Assembly (NCBI RefSeq): GCF_000421845.1
Contig: NZ_ATXU01000005.1
Coordinates: 124,001 to 188,000 of the forward strand
Direction of reading: 5' to 3'
Source: Leucobacter chironomi DSM 19883
Lineage (GTDB): Bacteria; Actinomycetota; Actinomycetes; Actinomycetales; Microbacteriaceae
Length of the DNA: 64,000 nucleotides
Shown: positions 1 to 7,785 of the stretch, piece by piece
How positions within the stretch are numbered: the first letter of the stretch is position 1
Layout of the letters: every line of letters begins with the position of its first letter
Notes under the pieces: model-generated
What the model saw: the letters and a program-made list of their open reading frames with translations, nothing else
Told to the model about the DNA's origin: nothing
The model's database searches: none
Program-made: the position numbers and the translations under genes

Positions 1-30
1 ATCATCGGCGCAATCGACCTCGCGGATTGA
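1..30 (+). CDS. 3' end of an unidentified upstream gene
   Basis: The first 30 bases read in frame 1 as IIGAIDLAD followed by TGA at 28-30. The stop overlaps the TTG start of the next gene (TTGA, 27-30), an arrangement typical of translationally coupled actinobacterial genes. The coupling is the only reason to believe this fragment is coding. Too little is present to name it. Confidence 0.35.
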   Translation: MIGAIDLAD

Positions 31-974
31 GCCGCCCGCTCCGCCCGGGCCCGCTCGGCTCGGGCGGTCGCGGCGTCCTCGTCTCTGTCGCCTCGTCGGT
101 GCTCTTCGGCGGCATCTACTTCGTCACGCCGCTGCTCGCTCCGGCGTCGGCCGAGGCGATCTGGGGCATCCGCAACCTCATCACGATCCCGGTGATCGCG
201 GTGGCGCTGCTCGCCATCCGGCAGTGGCACCTCATCACCGAGGTGGGGCGGCGCATCCGGCGATCCCCGGTGCTGGCGCTCGGGATCCTCGTCTGCGGCG
301 TGCTCGTCGCCGCGCAGCTGTGGGTGTTCAGCTGGGCCCCGCTGCACGGGCGCGGCCTGCAGGTGGCCCTCGGATACTTCCTGCTGCCGCTCGTGCTCGT
401 GGTGGTGGGCCGCGTCCTCTATCGTGACCGGCTGGCCTGGTGGCAGTGGCTCGCCCCCGCCTGCGCCGCCGCGGGCGTCGTCTTCGAGCTGGTCCGGGTG
501 GGCGGAGTGTCGTGGGAGACACTGCTCGTGGCGCTCGGCTATCCCGTCTATTTCGTGCTGCGTCGTGCGCTCGGAATCGGCCACCTGGGCGGCATGTTCT
601 GGGAGTTCCTGGCGCTCGCCCCCGTCGCGGTCGTCATGCTGGTGATCGAGATCGCCGATGGATCCGCCACGGCCGCGAATCCTGCGCTGTGGTGGGCCGC
701 CCCGGTGTTCGCGATCGCCTCGGGCGTCGCCCTGATGTGCTACCTCGCGGCCTCGCGCCTGCTCACGATGAGCCTGTTCGGCCTGCTCAGCTATCTCGAG
801 CCGGCACTGCTCATGATCGCGTCGCTGCTGAACGGCGAGCGGATCTCGCCCCAGGAGTCGGTCATCTACGGCGCCATCTGGGTTGCGGTGCTGGTGCTCG
901 TGGTGGGCGGGGTGTCGCGGTTGCGGTCGGGGCGCGGATCGCCCTCCGCGGATCCTCCGCGGGACGACGTGTAG
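27..974 (+). CDS. rarD: RarD-type EamA permease
   Basis: A 315-residue polytopic membrane protein of the drug/metabolite transporter superfamily, most similar by eye to RarD proteins. The start of the domain (residues 15-45, SVASSVLFGGIYFVTPLL) and the terminal segment around LLSYLEPALLMIASLLNGE are characteristic of RarD. About ten hydrophobic segments are visible, and the tail is short, basic and cytoplasmic. Substrate is unknown: RarD was named from chloramphenicol work and the family is poorly characterised. The start is a TTG overlapping the previous stop, which suggests cotranscription with the truncated upstream gene. No Shine-Dalgarno sequence can be judged because the window begins here. 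Confidence 0.8.
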   Translation: MSRPLRPGPLGSGGRGVLVSVASSVLFGGIYFVTPLLAPASAEAIWGIRNLITIPVIAVALLAIRQWHLITEVGRRIRRSPVLALGILVCGVLVAAQLWVFSWAPLHGRGLQVALGYFLLPLVLVVVGRVLYRDRLAWWQWLAPACAAAGVVFELVRVGGVSWETLLVALGYPVYFVLRRALGIGHLGGMFWEFLALAPVAVVMLVIEIADGSATAANPALWWAAPVFAIASGVALMCYLAASRLLTMSLFGLLSYLEPALLMIASLLNGERISPQESVIYGAIWVAVLVLVVGGVSRLRSGRGSPSADPPRDDV

Positions 975-977
975 GGT
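972..977 (+). promoter_or_regulatory. Candidate -10 element of a leaderless csoR transcript
   Basis: TAGGGT matches the actinobacterial -10 consensus TANNNT and ends 6 nt before the ATG at 984, placing the transcription start at or next to the start codon. There is no convincing Shine-Dalgarno sequence. It overlaps the stop of rarD. Confidence 0.5.
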
Positions 978-983
978 TCTCGC

Positions 984-1298
984 ATGAGCGAAGCGACCGA
1001 CGCCTCCTGCGAGCACGACACCCACGGCTACATCGACCACAAGGACGATCTGCTGAAGCGGCTGCGGCGCGCCGAGGGCCAGGTGCGCGGCGTGCACCGC
1101 ATGGTCGAGAACGACGAGTACTGCATCGACATCCTGACGCAGGTGTCGGCGGCGACGAAGGCGCTCGAACGGGTGGCGCTCGCACTGCTCGACGACCACC
1201 TCGCGCACTGCGTCGCCTCAGCCGCCGCGGAGGGCGGCGAGGTGGCGGCCGAGAAGCTGCACGAGGCCTCCGCCGCAATCGCCCGACTCGTGCGCTGA
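984..1298 (+). CDS. csoR: CsoR/FrmR-family metal-sensitive repressor
   Basis: A 104-residue all-alpha repressor (DUF156 fold). Cys47, His72 and Cys76 keep exactly the Cys-x24-His-x3-Cys spacing of the copper(I) site in CsoR (Cys36/His61/Cys65 in M. tuberculosis). This favours Cu(I) sensing over the RcnR or FrmR metal/formaldehyde types. The N-terminus adds Cys9, His11 and His14, which could contribute a further ligand. CsoR proteins normally control a copper P-type ATPase or chaperone, but none is adjacent here, so the target genes lie elsewhere. CstR (persulfide sensor) is the alternative but would lack the His ligand. Confidence 0.85.
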   Translation: MSEATDASCEHDTHGYIDHKDDLLKRLRRAEGQVRGVHRMVENDEYCIDILTQVSAATKALERVALALLDDHLAHCVASAAAEGGEVAAEKLHEASAAIARLVR

Positions 1299-1430
1299 CG
1301 GTGCTGCGAGTCTGCGGCGCTGAGCTTCACGGCGCAGCGGTGTTGCGGCTCCCTCACAAATGACGGGTCGCTGAGGGGCGCCGCGTTGGAGGTGTCCTCG
1401 GGGCTTGCTGTGAGCGGACCATGCCCGCCG

Positions 1431-1436
1431 TAGACT
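1431..1436 (+). promoter_or_regulatory. Candidate -10 element for ppk2
   Basis: TAGACT, a good TANNNT hexamer, lies 43 nt before the ATG. It predicts a 5' leader of roughly 37 nt that contains the AAGGA Shine-Dalgarno sequence at about 1469-1473. A TTGCTG at 1405-1410 is a possible -35, but its 20-bp spacer is longer than the usual 17. Confidence 0.4.
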
Positions 1437-1479
1437 GGGAAGTGCGCCCGCGCTGATCCACTCGAACCGAAGGAATCAC

Positions 1480-2448
1480 ATGGTCAACGGCCCCGAACAC
1501 GCGCCCGCAGACGACACCTTCGAGATGGCCGCTCCCGGCCAGATCGACGTCACGCCCGAGATCGACGAGATCGCCGAGCTGCGGCGCAAGGGCCGCGCTC
1601 CGAAGCTCGACGACGGCCCGGATGCGCCGTGGCGGCAGGGCTACCCCTACGACGTGAAGATCTCCCGTCGCGCTTACGAGCGCGAGAAGCGCAAACTGCA
1701 GATCGAGTTGCTCAAGCTGCAGGCCTGGGTGAAAGAGACCGGCCAGAAGATCGTGATCCTCTTCGAGGGCCGCGATGCCGCCGGCAAGGGCGGCGCCATC
1801 AAACGCTTCACCGAGCATATGAACCCCCGCGGCGCGCGGGTGGTGGCGCTGGAGATCCCCACCGAGCGCGAGCAGACGCAGTGGTACTTCCAGCGCTACG
1901 CGGCGCATCTGCCGTCGGCGGGCGAGATCGTGATGTTCGACAGGTCCTGGTACAACCGGGCCGGGGTCGAGCGGGTCATGGGCTACTGCACGCCGCAGCA
2001 GTACCTCGAGTTCACCCGATCCGCCCCGGAGTTCGAGCGCATGCTCGTGAACTCGGGCGTACACCTCGTCAAGTTCTGGTTCTCGGTGGGCAAAGCCGAG
2101 CAGCACGAGCGCTTCGTCTCACGCTCCTCCGACGAGGTGAAGCAGTGGAAGCTGTCGCCCACCGACCTCGCCTCGCTCGACAAGTGGGACGACTACACCG
2201 CCGCGAAGGAGGCGATGTTCTTCTACACTGATACGCCGCACGCCCCCTGGACCGTCGTGAAGTCGAACGACAAGAAGCGGGCCCGCCTGGAGGCCATGCG
2301 CTGGGTGCTCTCGCGCTTCGACTACCCCAACAAAGACGTGAAGCTCGTCGGCAATCCGGATTCGAAGATCATCGGCCCGCCCGCCACGGTTTACGATGAG
2401 GGTGAGACGCCCACCGGCACCTTCCCGGTGGTGGGTTCGCCGAGGTAG
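1480..2448 (+). CDS. ppk2: Polyphosphate kinase 2 (PPK2)
   Basis: A 322-residue PPK2 protein that transfers phosphate between polyphosphate and nucleotides in the cytosol, in this family mostly regenerating NTPs from NDPs. Seen: Walker A FEGRDAAGKGG at 95-105, the lid/Walker B block FDRSWYNRAGVERVMG at 153-168, and the family signature RYAAHLPSAGEIVMF just before it. A single domain of this size fits class I PPK2 (NDP phosphorylation) rather than the two-domain class II. The acidic N-terminal 55 residues are variable. AAGGA lies 6 nt before ATG. The LCP gene follows after 45 bp and may be cotranscribed. Confidence 0.93.
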   Translation: MVNGPEHAPADDTFEMAAPGQIDVTPEIDEIAELRRKGRAPKLDDGPDAPWRQGYPYDVKISRRAYEREKRKLQIELLKLQAWVKETGQKIVILFEGRDAAGKGGAIKRFTEHMNPRGARVVALEIPTEREQTQWYFQRYAAHLPSAGEIVMFDRSWYNRAGVERVMGYCTPQQYLEFTRSAPEFERMLVNSGVHLVKFWFSVGKAEQHERFVSRSSDEVKQWKLSPTDLASLDKWDDYTAAKEAMFFYTDTPHAPWTVVKSNDKKRARLEAMRWVLSRFDYPNKDVKLVGNPDSKIIGPPATVYDEGETPTGTFPVVGSPR

Positions 2449-2493
2449 TCGGACCCGCTCACCCGGCGCCCGCTGACACCCGAGGAGCAGGCC

Positions 2494-3570
2494 ATGACCG
2501 ACGATCGAACCCCCGCATCGTCAGCTCCGGGCCGCACGGGTGCCGCGCCCCGCCGCATGCGCCGCGGCCTGCGCAACACGCTCATCGCCCTCGGCGTGCT
2601 CGTGGTGCTGCTCGGCATCGCCGCGGGCGTCGCATACGCACTGCTCGCAAGCACCTACAACGAAGTGCAACGGGTGAGCATCGAGCAGGATCCCGCCCTC
2701 GAACGACCCGCGGCGGTGCAGCCCGCGCCGGGCGAGCAGGCGCCGATCAACATCCTGCTGCTCGGCTCCGACTCGCGCGAGACCACCGACCCGGCTGCGT
2801 CGGCCGAAGACCTCCGGGGCTTCCGCAGCGACGCCATCATGGTGGCGCAGATCTCGCCCGACCGTCAGCACCTCACGGTCATGTCGATCATGCGCGACAA
2901 CTGGGTCGAGATCCAGGGCCACGGCGAGGCGAAGATCAACGCGGCCGTCGCCTTCGGCGGGCTGCCGCTCGCGGTCAACACCGTCGAGAACTTCATCGGG
3001 GCGCGCATCGACCACGTCGCGCTCATCGACTTCGAGTCGTTCAAGGGGCTCACCGACGCCGTGGGCGGGGTGACCGTGCACAACGACGTCGCCTTCACGT
3101 CCACGCACGGCGGCTTCGACTTCGCCGCGGGCGAGGTCGCCCTCGACGGCGAGCGGGCCCTCGGCTTCGTTCGCGAGCGCTACTCCTTCGTCGACGGCGA
3201 CTACCAGCGGGCGCGCAACCAGCAGGCCTACCTCAAGGCGCTCGCCCAGAAGGTGATGAGCTCCGAGACGCTGCGCAGCCCCGGGCGGCTCGTCGACACT
3301 TTCCAGGCGTTGAAACCCCACCTCATCCTCGACGAAGGCCTCGATCTCGGCACTGCCGTGGCCCTCGGCTACGATATGCGCGATCTGCGCAGCGACGACA
3401 TCGAGTTCTTCACGAGCCCCACACTCGGCACGGGCACCTCGGCCGACGGGCAGTCGATCGTGCTCCCCGACTGGGCCGAGATGGCGAAGGTGCAAGCCGC
3501 GTTCCAGAACGGCACCCTGAACGAGTACGCGGCGACCCGCACCCCGGGCTCCGGGCTCCCCCAGGGGTGA
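2494..3570 (+). CDS. LytR-CpsA-Psr (LCP) family glycopolymer ligase
   Basis: LCP enzymes transfer lipid-linked glycopolymers (teichoic-acid-type, arabinogalactan, capsule) to peptidoglycan outside the membrane. Seen: a basic cytoplasmic tail, one transmembrane helix at about 29-51, then an extracytoplasmic LCP domain with GSDSR (91-95), GFRSDAIM (109-116), the RDNW motif (134-137), and the arginine-rich FVRERY...GDYQRARNQQ block near 225-245. These hold the pyrophosphate-binding arginines and aspartates. Length 358 is usual for a single-domain LCP. GAGGAG lies 7 nt before ATG. It stands just before the envelope polysaccharide locus, a plausible substrate source. Confidence 0.9.
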   Translation: MTDDRTPASSAPGRTGAAPRRMRRGLRNTLIALGVLVVLLGIAAGVAYALLASTYNEVQRVSIEQDPALERPAAVQPAPGEQAPINILLLGSDSRETTDPAASAEDLRGFRSDAIMVAQISPDRQHLTVMSIMRDNWVEIQGHGEAKINAAVAFGGLPLAVNTVENFIGARIDHVALIDFESFKGLTDAVGGVTVHNDVAFTSTHGGFDFAAGEVALDGERALGFVRERYSFVDGDYQRARNQQAYLKALAQKVMSSETLRSPGRLVDTFQALKPHLILDEGLDLGTAVALGYDMRDLRSDDIEFFTSPTLGTGTSADGQSIVLPDWAEMAKVQAAFQNGTLNEYAATRTPGSGLPQG

Positions 3571-3608
3571 GCGCCAAGCGCCCGCCCCGCCCCACGCCCG
3601 TTCAGTCG

Positions 3609-3672
3609 GCCTGTTCGTACCGAGTCGGCCTACGATTCGCGCGAGAAGCAGGCCGACTCGACACGAATAGGC
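3609..3672. repeat. Dispersed palindromic repeat, copy 1 (hairpin between convergent genes)
   Basis: Arms at 3609-3631 and 3650-3672 are 23 bp each with three mismatches, one of which can form a G-U pair in RNA. The 18-nt loop contains ACGATTCGCGC. It lies between the convergent LCP and tagD genes and could terminate both. A near-identical element is at 49214-49277; arms and part of the loop are shared, so this is a repeat family and not just a local terminator. Confidence 0.75.
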
Positions 3673-3690
3673 CGTCTCAGTGAGCGAAGG

Positions 3691-4155
3691 CTAGCCCTGC
3701 AGCACGGCGACGGGGGCGGTGTCGAAGCGCGCGGCCGGCGTCTCGAGCAGTTCGAGGGCGCGCCGCAGCGCGGTGCTCGACGTGTGCGCCGTGTACGGGA
3801 AGTAGACGACCTCGACGCCCACCGCCGCGAAGCGGCGTTCGAGCTGCAGGCCCTTCTCGGTGCCCCGCCAGTCGTCGCCCTTGAAGAAGTGGGTGAAGCG
3901 CACCTCGCGCCACACCTCGAGCTTGTCGGGCACGCGCTCCACGTAGACCTCGTCGACGAAGTCGATGTGGCGCACGATCTCCTCGCGCTCGGCCGTGGGG
4001 ATCACGGGTTCGCTGCCCTTCACCTCGCGCAGCATCTCGTCGCTCACCACTCCCGCGACGAGGTAGTCGCACTGCTGCTTCGCATGCCGCAGCAGGTTCA
4101 GGTGGCCGATGTGAAACAGGTCGAATGCTCCCGCTGCATAGCCGATGCGCGTCAT
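3691..4155 (-). CDS. tagD: Glycerol-3-phosphate cytidylyltransferase (TagD-like)
   Basis: Makes CDP-glycerol from CTP and glycerol 3-phosphate, the activated precursor for glycerol-phosphate polymers. The 154-residue protein has the nucleotidyltransferase HxGH motif as HIGH (15-18) in GAFDLFHIGHLNLL, the FKGDDWRG segment (91-98), and a C-terminal TSSTALRR (125-132) in the place of the RTxGISTT signature. The last replacement leaves room for a related CDP-sugar-alcohol synthetase. GGGGAG stands 4 nt before ATG. The envelope polysaccharide gene next to it and the CDP-alcohol transferase at 7065 fit a role in decorating a surface polymer. Confidence 0.85.
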   Translation of the reverse strand: MTRIGYAAGAFDLFHIGHLNLLRHAKQQCDYLVAGVVSDEMLREVKGSEPVIPTAEREEIVRHIDFVDEVYVERVPDKLEVWREVRFTHFFKGDDWRGTEKGLQLERRFAAVGVEVVYFPYTAHTSSTALRRALELLETPAARFDTAPVAVLQG

Positions 4156-4249
4156 GGTGCTCCCCTTCGCCGGCGCCGGCCGCCCCCTTGCGAACCGTGC
4201 GCTTCACGTCAGCGTAAGTTCGGCACCCCCGGCGGCGCATCGGCGGGAA

Positions 4250-5599
4250 CTACGTAAGCTGCGCGTGGGGTGCGGCGGATCGCCGGGCCGCACCCGCCCC
4301 GGGCTCGGCGCGGTGCACGGGATCGCGCGATCCCGGCCCGGCCCGCTCGCCGTCGTCGCGTTCCCGCAGCGCGAGCGCCGCGACGGCGAAGGAGACGATC
4401 AGCCCGTTCGGCAGCAGGCCGTAGTAGGTGCTCTCGACGAGCGTCACCAGCTGCACCGTGTGCAGCACGAGCACGACGGGGCCCTGCCATCGCGCAGTGG
4501 CGACCACGAGCCAGACGAGCGCGAGCATGAAGCAGAGCAGTGCGGGCAGCCCGTGCGAGAACATCACCATCCAGACGTGCCCCTGCGTGCCCACTGCGGG
4601 CGGCGAGGTGTACGAGGGCCGCGGAGCGCCGTAGCCGAAGAACGGCGAGTCGAGGGTGCGCACCCAGGTCTCCTCGTAGAGGGTGGAGCGGGTCGTCGTC
4701 GACGCGCTCACCTCCACGCGGTCGGAGAGCCGCGAGAACAGGTCGAGCCCCACTGCGAGTCCCACGCCGAGCAGGCCGAGCGCGCCGAGCGATAGCACCT
4801 CGCGCGTGCGGCCAGCCATGATGAAGCGCACGAAGCAGTAGGCGCCAGCCACCACGAGCCCGATGAACATGCCCCGGTTGAGGGAGAGGATCGCGGGCAC
4901 CAGCGACACCGGAACGGCGATGAGCACGCACCAGAACCGCCACCCTCGGCGCACCACGTCGAGGTAGGCGATCGCGATCGGCAGGGTGACCGAGTACACG
5001 TTGCCCCAGGCGTTCGTGTACAGGAAGGGCGCCGACGGCCGCGGCGCGAGTTCGAGCCACCCGTCGGGGTTGTACTGCGCGGTGCGCCGCACGGCCATCT
5101 CGTCGATCAGCTCGTTCTGCAGCAGCGACGGCGGCAGGATGTAGCCGAGCGGCGACCTGAACGAGAACTCCGGGAAGAACACTCCCGCGTAGCCCCCCAG
5201 CCAGGTGTAGACCCAGAACGCGGTGAAGACGCCCAGCACGTAGCGCATCGTGAGCCGCTCGCGGGCGTTGTAGACGTACACGAACACGAGCGTCACCACG
5301 AGGTAGAGCATCGCGCGGTAGACGAAGCCGACGAGGCGCCCGCTCGTGTCGATGCCGATCACCGAGACGAGCATGAGCACGAGGAACAGCAGCCAGATCC
5401 CGAAGCCGCGGGGCGCGCGGATCCCGCCCCGCCGGATCATCAGCACCAGCATGCAGCCCGCGAGCGGGATCCACGCCATCTCGGCGACGCCCAGCACCCA
5501 CCAGAGCGGGAACCAGACGATCATCGCAGTGAGGGGCCATCTCGGCAGCGCAGCGCGTTCGACGGCCGCCCCGTCCACTGTCACGCCCCCTGATCGCAT
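4250..5599 (-). CDS. O-antigen polymerase/ligase-like membrane protein (Wzy family)
   Basis: A 449-residue membrane protein with roughly ten to twelve hydrophobic segments and a long extracytoplasmic loop in the middle (about residues 145-215, FPEFSFRSPLGYILPPSLLQ...). The following LSLNRGMFIGLVVAGAY segment is the typical arginine-bearing signature of Wzy/WaaL-type proteins. Role by family: polymerising or ligating lipid-linked repeat units on the outer face of the membrane. The last 40 residues are polar and low-complexity. It is divergent from the Wzz-like gene (99-bp gap), the usual partner that sets chain length. Polymerase versus ligase cannot be decided here. Confidence 0.75.
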   Translation of the reverse strand: MRSGGVTVDGAAVERAALPRWPLTAMIVWFPLWWVLGVAEMAWIPLAGCMLVLMIRRGGIRAPRGFGIWLLFLVLMLVSVIGIDTSGRLVGFVYRAMLYLVVTLVFVYVYNARERLTMRYVLGVFTAFWVYTWLGGYAGVFFPEFSFRSPLGYILPPSLLQNELIDEMAVRRTAQYNPDGWLELAPRPSAPFLYTNAWGNVYSVTLPIAIAYLDVVRRGWRFWCVLIAVPVSLVPAILSLNRGMFIGLVVAGAYCFVRFIMAGRTREVLSLGALGLLGVGLAVGLDLFSRLSDRVEVSASTTTRSTLYEETWVRTLDSPFFGYGAPRPSYTSPPAVGTQGHVWMVMFSHGLPALLCFMLALVWLVVATARWQGPVVLVLHTVQLVTLVESTYYGLLPNGLIVSFAVAALALRERDDGERAGPGSRDPVHRAEPGAGAARRSAAPHAQLT

Positions 5600-5698
5600 G
5601 CTCTTCTCATTCCCCTGCTTTCCTTTAGGATAAGCACACCACCGGGTTCTCGGGCGTTTCCGTTCACGAGTTCCCCTGCCGAAGGAGGCGGAGCGTCA

Positions 5699-6919
5699 AT
5701 GGGCGGCAGCGCAGCGAACGATCAGACCCTCGGGATCTCGCGGTACCTCTCCGTGCTCCGCCGGCAGCGCTGGATCGCGCTCGCCGGGGTGCTCGCGGGC
5801 GTGGTCGCAGCGGGCGCCTACCTGCTGGTCGCCCCGCACACCGTCACCGCGACCACCGCGGTCAACCTCAACGTCATCACCACGGAGCCGTTCAACCAGC
5901 AGCGGCCCGCGTCGGGGCTGCTGGACGCCGCGACCGAGGCCGACATCGCGAGCTCGCACGTGGTCGCCGAGGGCGCGGCCGAACTGCTGGGCGGTGCGTT
6001 CACGGCTTCGCAGGTGCGCGCCTCGTCGCGGGTCTCCTCCTCCGGGGGCGCCTCGGTGGTGCGCGTCGCGTTCACCGCTCCGACCGCGCGGGAGGCGGTG
6101 CGCGGCGCCGATGCGATCGCGCAGGCCTACCTGGAGTTCCGCAGCGATCAGGCGCAGCAGCGCATCGACACCATGCTGACGAGCATGAACACCCGCGTCG
6201 AGAAGCTCAACGAGGCGCTGCTGCAGGCCAACCGCGAGCTCGTCTCGGCCGAACCGGGCACGACCGACTACGCGCAGGCGGTCTCGCAGCAGCAGCAGAT
6301 CCAGGTCGAGCTCGACAGTCTGCTGTCGCAGCGCAATGCCCTCTCCAACGTCGACACGACGGGCGGCATCGTGCTCACCTCGGCCCGCGACAGCGACCTC
6401 GAGGAGAGCCCGTCGACGAGGATGACGCTCGCGACCGGGCTCGCTGGCGGACTGGTGCTCGGGATCATCGCCGCCTTCGCACGCAACCCCTTCGACCGGC
6501 GGCTGCGGTCTCCCTCCGATGTCGCCGACGCGCTGGGCGCGCCCATGCTCGCCGATCTCGACCCGCGACGGGGGGAGGTCTCCGATGACGACGCGCACGA
6601 GCAGATGCGGGTCGTGTTCGAGCGCCTGCGCAGCGACGCCGCGGCGACGGCGGGCCCTGTTCTGGTGTTCGACGCGCGCAGGAGCGAGCAGGAGTCTCGC
6701 GCGCTGCAGCGCCTCGAGACGATCTCGGACGGATCGGTGCAGTTCGAGCGCGTCGACGCGGCCGCGAGTCGCGCCGACGGGCTCGCGATGCTGCGCGAGG
6801 CGACGGCGGTGCTCGTGCTCTGCTCTCGGCGCACGGCTCTGGTCGAGGATGTGCGCTGGATCACGCAGGAGGCGCGCCGCGCCGGCACCCCGGTGGTGGG
6901 CTTCGTCTCCGAGGAGTGA
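5699..6919 (+). CDS. Wzz-type polysaccharide co-polymerase with degenerate kinase-like C-domain
   Basis: A 406-residue chain-length/export regulator. Layout: Wzz domain start LGISRYLSVLRRQRW (11-25), TM1 at about 25-45, periplasmic domain with a coiled coil near 155-225, TM2 near 243-262, then a 140-residue cytoplasmic domain. That last part resembles the ParA-like fold of bacterial tyrosine kinases (RRLRSPSDVADALGAPMLADL, ERLRSDA, VLVLCSRRTALVEDVRW, GTPVVGFV). The Walker A loop expected after ERLRSDA is missing, and GPVLVFDARRSEQES stands in its place. So it probably does not hydrolyse ATP. No tyrosine-rich tail is seen. AAGGAGG (5682-5688) sets the start. Confidence 0.8.
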   Translation: MGGSAANDQTLGISRYLSVLRRQRWIALAGVLAGVVAAGAYLLVAPHTVTATTAVNLNVITTEPFNQQRPASGLLDAATEADIASSHVVAEGAAELLGGAFTASQVRASSRVSSSGGASVVRVAFTAPTAREAVRGADAIAQAYLEFRSDQAQQRIDTMLTSMNTRVEKLNEALLQANRELVSAEPGTTDYAQAVSQQQQIQVELDSLLSQRNALSNVDTTGGIVLTSARDSDLEESPSTRMTLATGLAGGLVLGIIAAFARNPFDRRLRSPSDVADALGAPMLADLDPRRGEVSDDDAHEQMRVVFERLRSDAAATAGPVLVFDARRSEQESRALQRLETISDGSVQFERVDAAASRADGLAMLREATAVLVLCSRRTALVEDVRWITQEARRAGTPVVGFVSEE

Positions 6920-6920
6920 C

Positions 6921-7020
6921 CGGGGCGCCGGGCGCGCACCCGGGGCGCCGGGCGCGCAACCCGGGGCGCCGGGCGCGCAACCCGGGGCGCCGGGCGCGCA
7001 ACCCGGGGCGCCGGGCGCAC
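6921..7020. repeat. Five-copy tandem repeat of about 21 bp
   Basis: Units begin at 6921, 6941, 6962, 6983 and 7004. Each starts CGGGGCGCCGGGCGCGCA; the middle three are identical, the first is 20 bp and the last is cut short. The repeat starts directly behind the stop codon of the Wzz-like gene and lies between convergent genes. It is a minisatellite, probably variable between strains. Each unit contains the palindrome GGCGCC. Confidence 0.9.
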
Positions 7021-7023
7021 GGA

Positions 7024-7053
7024 CGGGCGCCCGGACCGGAGCCCGGGCGCCCG
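7024..7053. terminator. Hairpin between convergent genes
   Basis: Perfect 11-bp arms CGGGCGCCCGG (7024-7034) and CCGGGCGCCCG (7043-7053) with an 8-nt loop. There is no T tract. It could stop transcription from both the Wzz-like gene and the - strand phosphatidyltransferase. Confidence 0.5.
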
Positions 7054-7064
7054 AGGTGCGGCGA

Positions 7065-7781
7065 TCAGAGCGCGCGCAGCTTGCGGTACTTGCGCCGCAT
7101 CGACACCACGGCGTACACGGCGTTCACCGCGAACAGCACGAGGTAGACGGGTACGAACAGCAGGGGCGCGCCCCACAGCGCGAAGCTCCAGCAGAGCGTG
7201 CCGGTGTCGGTGGGGATGAGCGCGATCGACTTTCGCACGCCGGAGGGCTCCGGATCCTCCCCGCCGCGCTGGCGCACCAGCTGCTCGGCGAGGATCTGGC
7301 TCATGAACTGCCCTGCCGAGACCACGGCGTAGGCGAGGGCGACCCCGGCCGCCCACGTCAGGTCGGGCCGGTGCACCACGAGGGCCACCGCCACCGCGAC
7401 GTGGGTGAGCGGGGTGCGGATCGCGTCGACGACGTGATCCATCCACTCCCCGGCAGGCCCGCCCGCCCCGGTGAGGCGGGCGAGCTGGCCGTCGGCCGAG
7501 TCGCAGGCGAAGCCGAGCGCGAGCAGCAGGGCCACGGCGATGCCGGTGCCGACCCGGGGCTCGGCGACCACGAGCAGCACGAGCCCGGCGAGCGAGCAGA
7601 GGGCGCTGATCGCGGTCACCCCGTTGGGAGTGAGCCCGACCGCAGCCGCGGCGGCCGCGATGCGCCGCCCGAGCCACCGGTTGACCCAGCGCATGTAGGC
7701 GGGCACCCCGGCGCCGCTCTTCTGCGCGTGCTGCAGTGTGGCGATGTTCTCGCGGTATGCGCGCGGGCTGCGGTCGAGCAT
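7065..7781 (-). CDS. CDP-alcohol phosphatidyltransferase family protein
   Basis: An integral membrane enzyme that moves a phospho-alcohol group from a CDP-linked donor to an acceptor alcohol. The full family signature is present in DSADGQLARLTGAGGPAGEW: Asp94, Asp97, Gly98, Ala101, Arg102, Gly111, Asp115, Asp119. About six hydrophobic segments follow. The 30-residue N-terminal extension (ENIATLQHAQKSGAGVPAYMRWVNR) is typical of the subgroup found in polysaccharide loci rather than PgsA or Pis. It follows the large secreted protein by 4 bp. With tagD near by, it may attach a phospho-alcohol to the surface polymer. That role is inference. Confidence 0.85.
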   Translation of the reverse strand: MLDRSPRAYRENIATLQHAQKSGAGVPAYMRWVNRWLGRRIAAAAAAVGLTPNGVTAISALCSLAGLVLLVVAEPRVGTGIAVALLLALGFACDSADGQLARLTGAGGPAGEWMDHVVDAIRTPLTHVAVAVALVVHRPDLTWAAGVALAYAVVSAGQFMSQILAEQLVRQRGGEDPEPSGVRKSIALIPTDTGTLCWSFALWGAPLLFVPVYLVLFAVNAVYAVVSMRRKYRKLRAL

Positions 7782-7785
7782 GATC

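Noticed and set aside
4209..4263. Imperfect inverted repeat CAGCGTAAGTTC ... GAACTACGTAAGCTG between tagD and the Wzy-like gene
   Set aside because: Pairing needs gaps and overlaps the end of the Wzy-like gene; too weak to call a terminator or operator.
6921..7020. CRISPR-like regular repeats
   Set aside because: Units are adjacent, with no unique spacers, and only 20-21 bp; a minisatellite, not an array. No cas genes are in the window.
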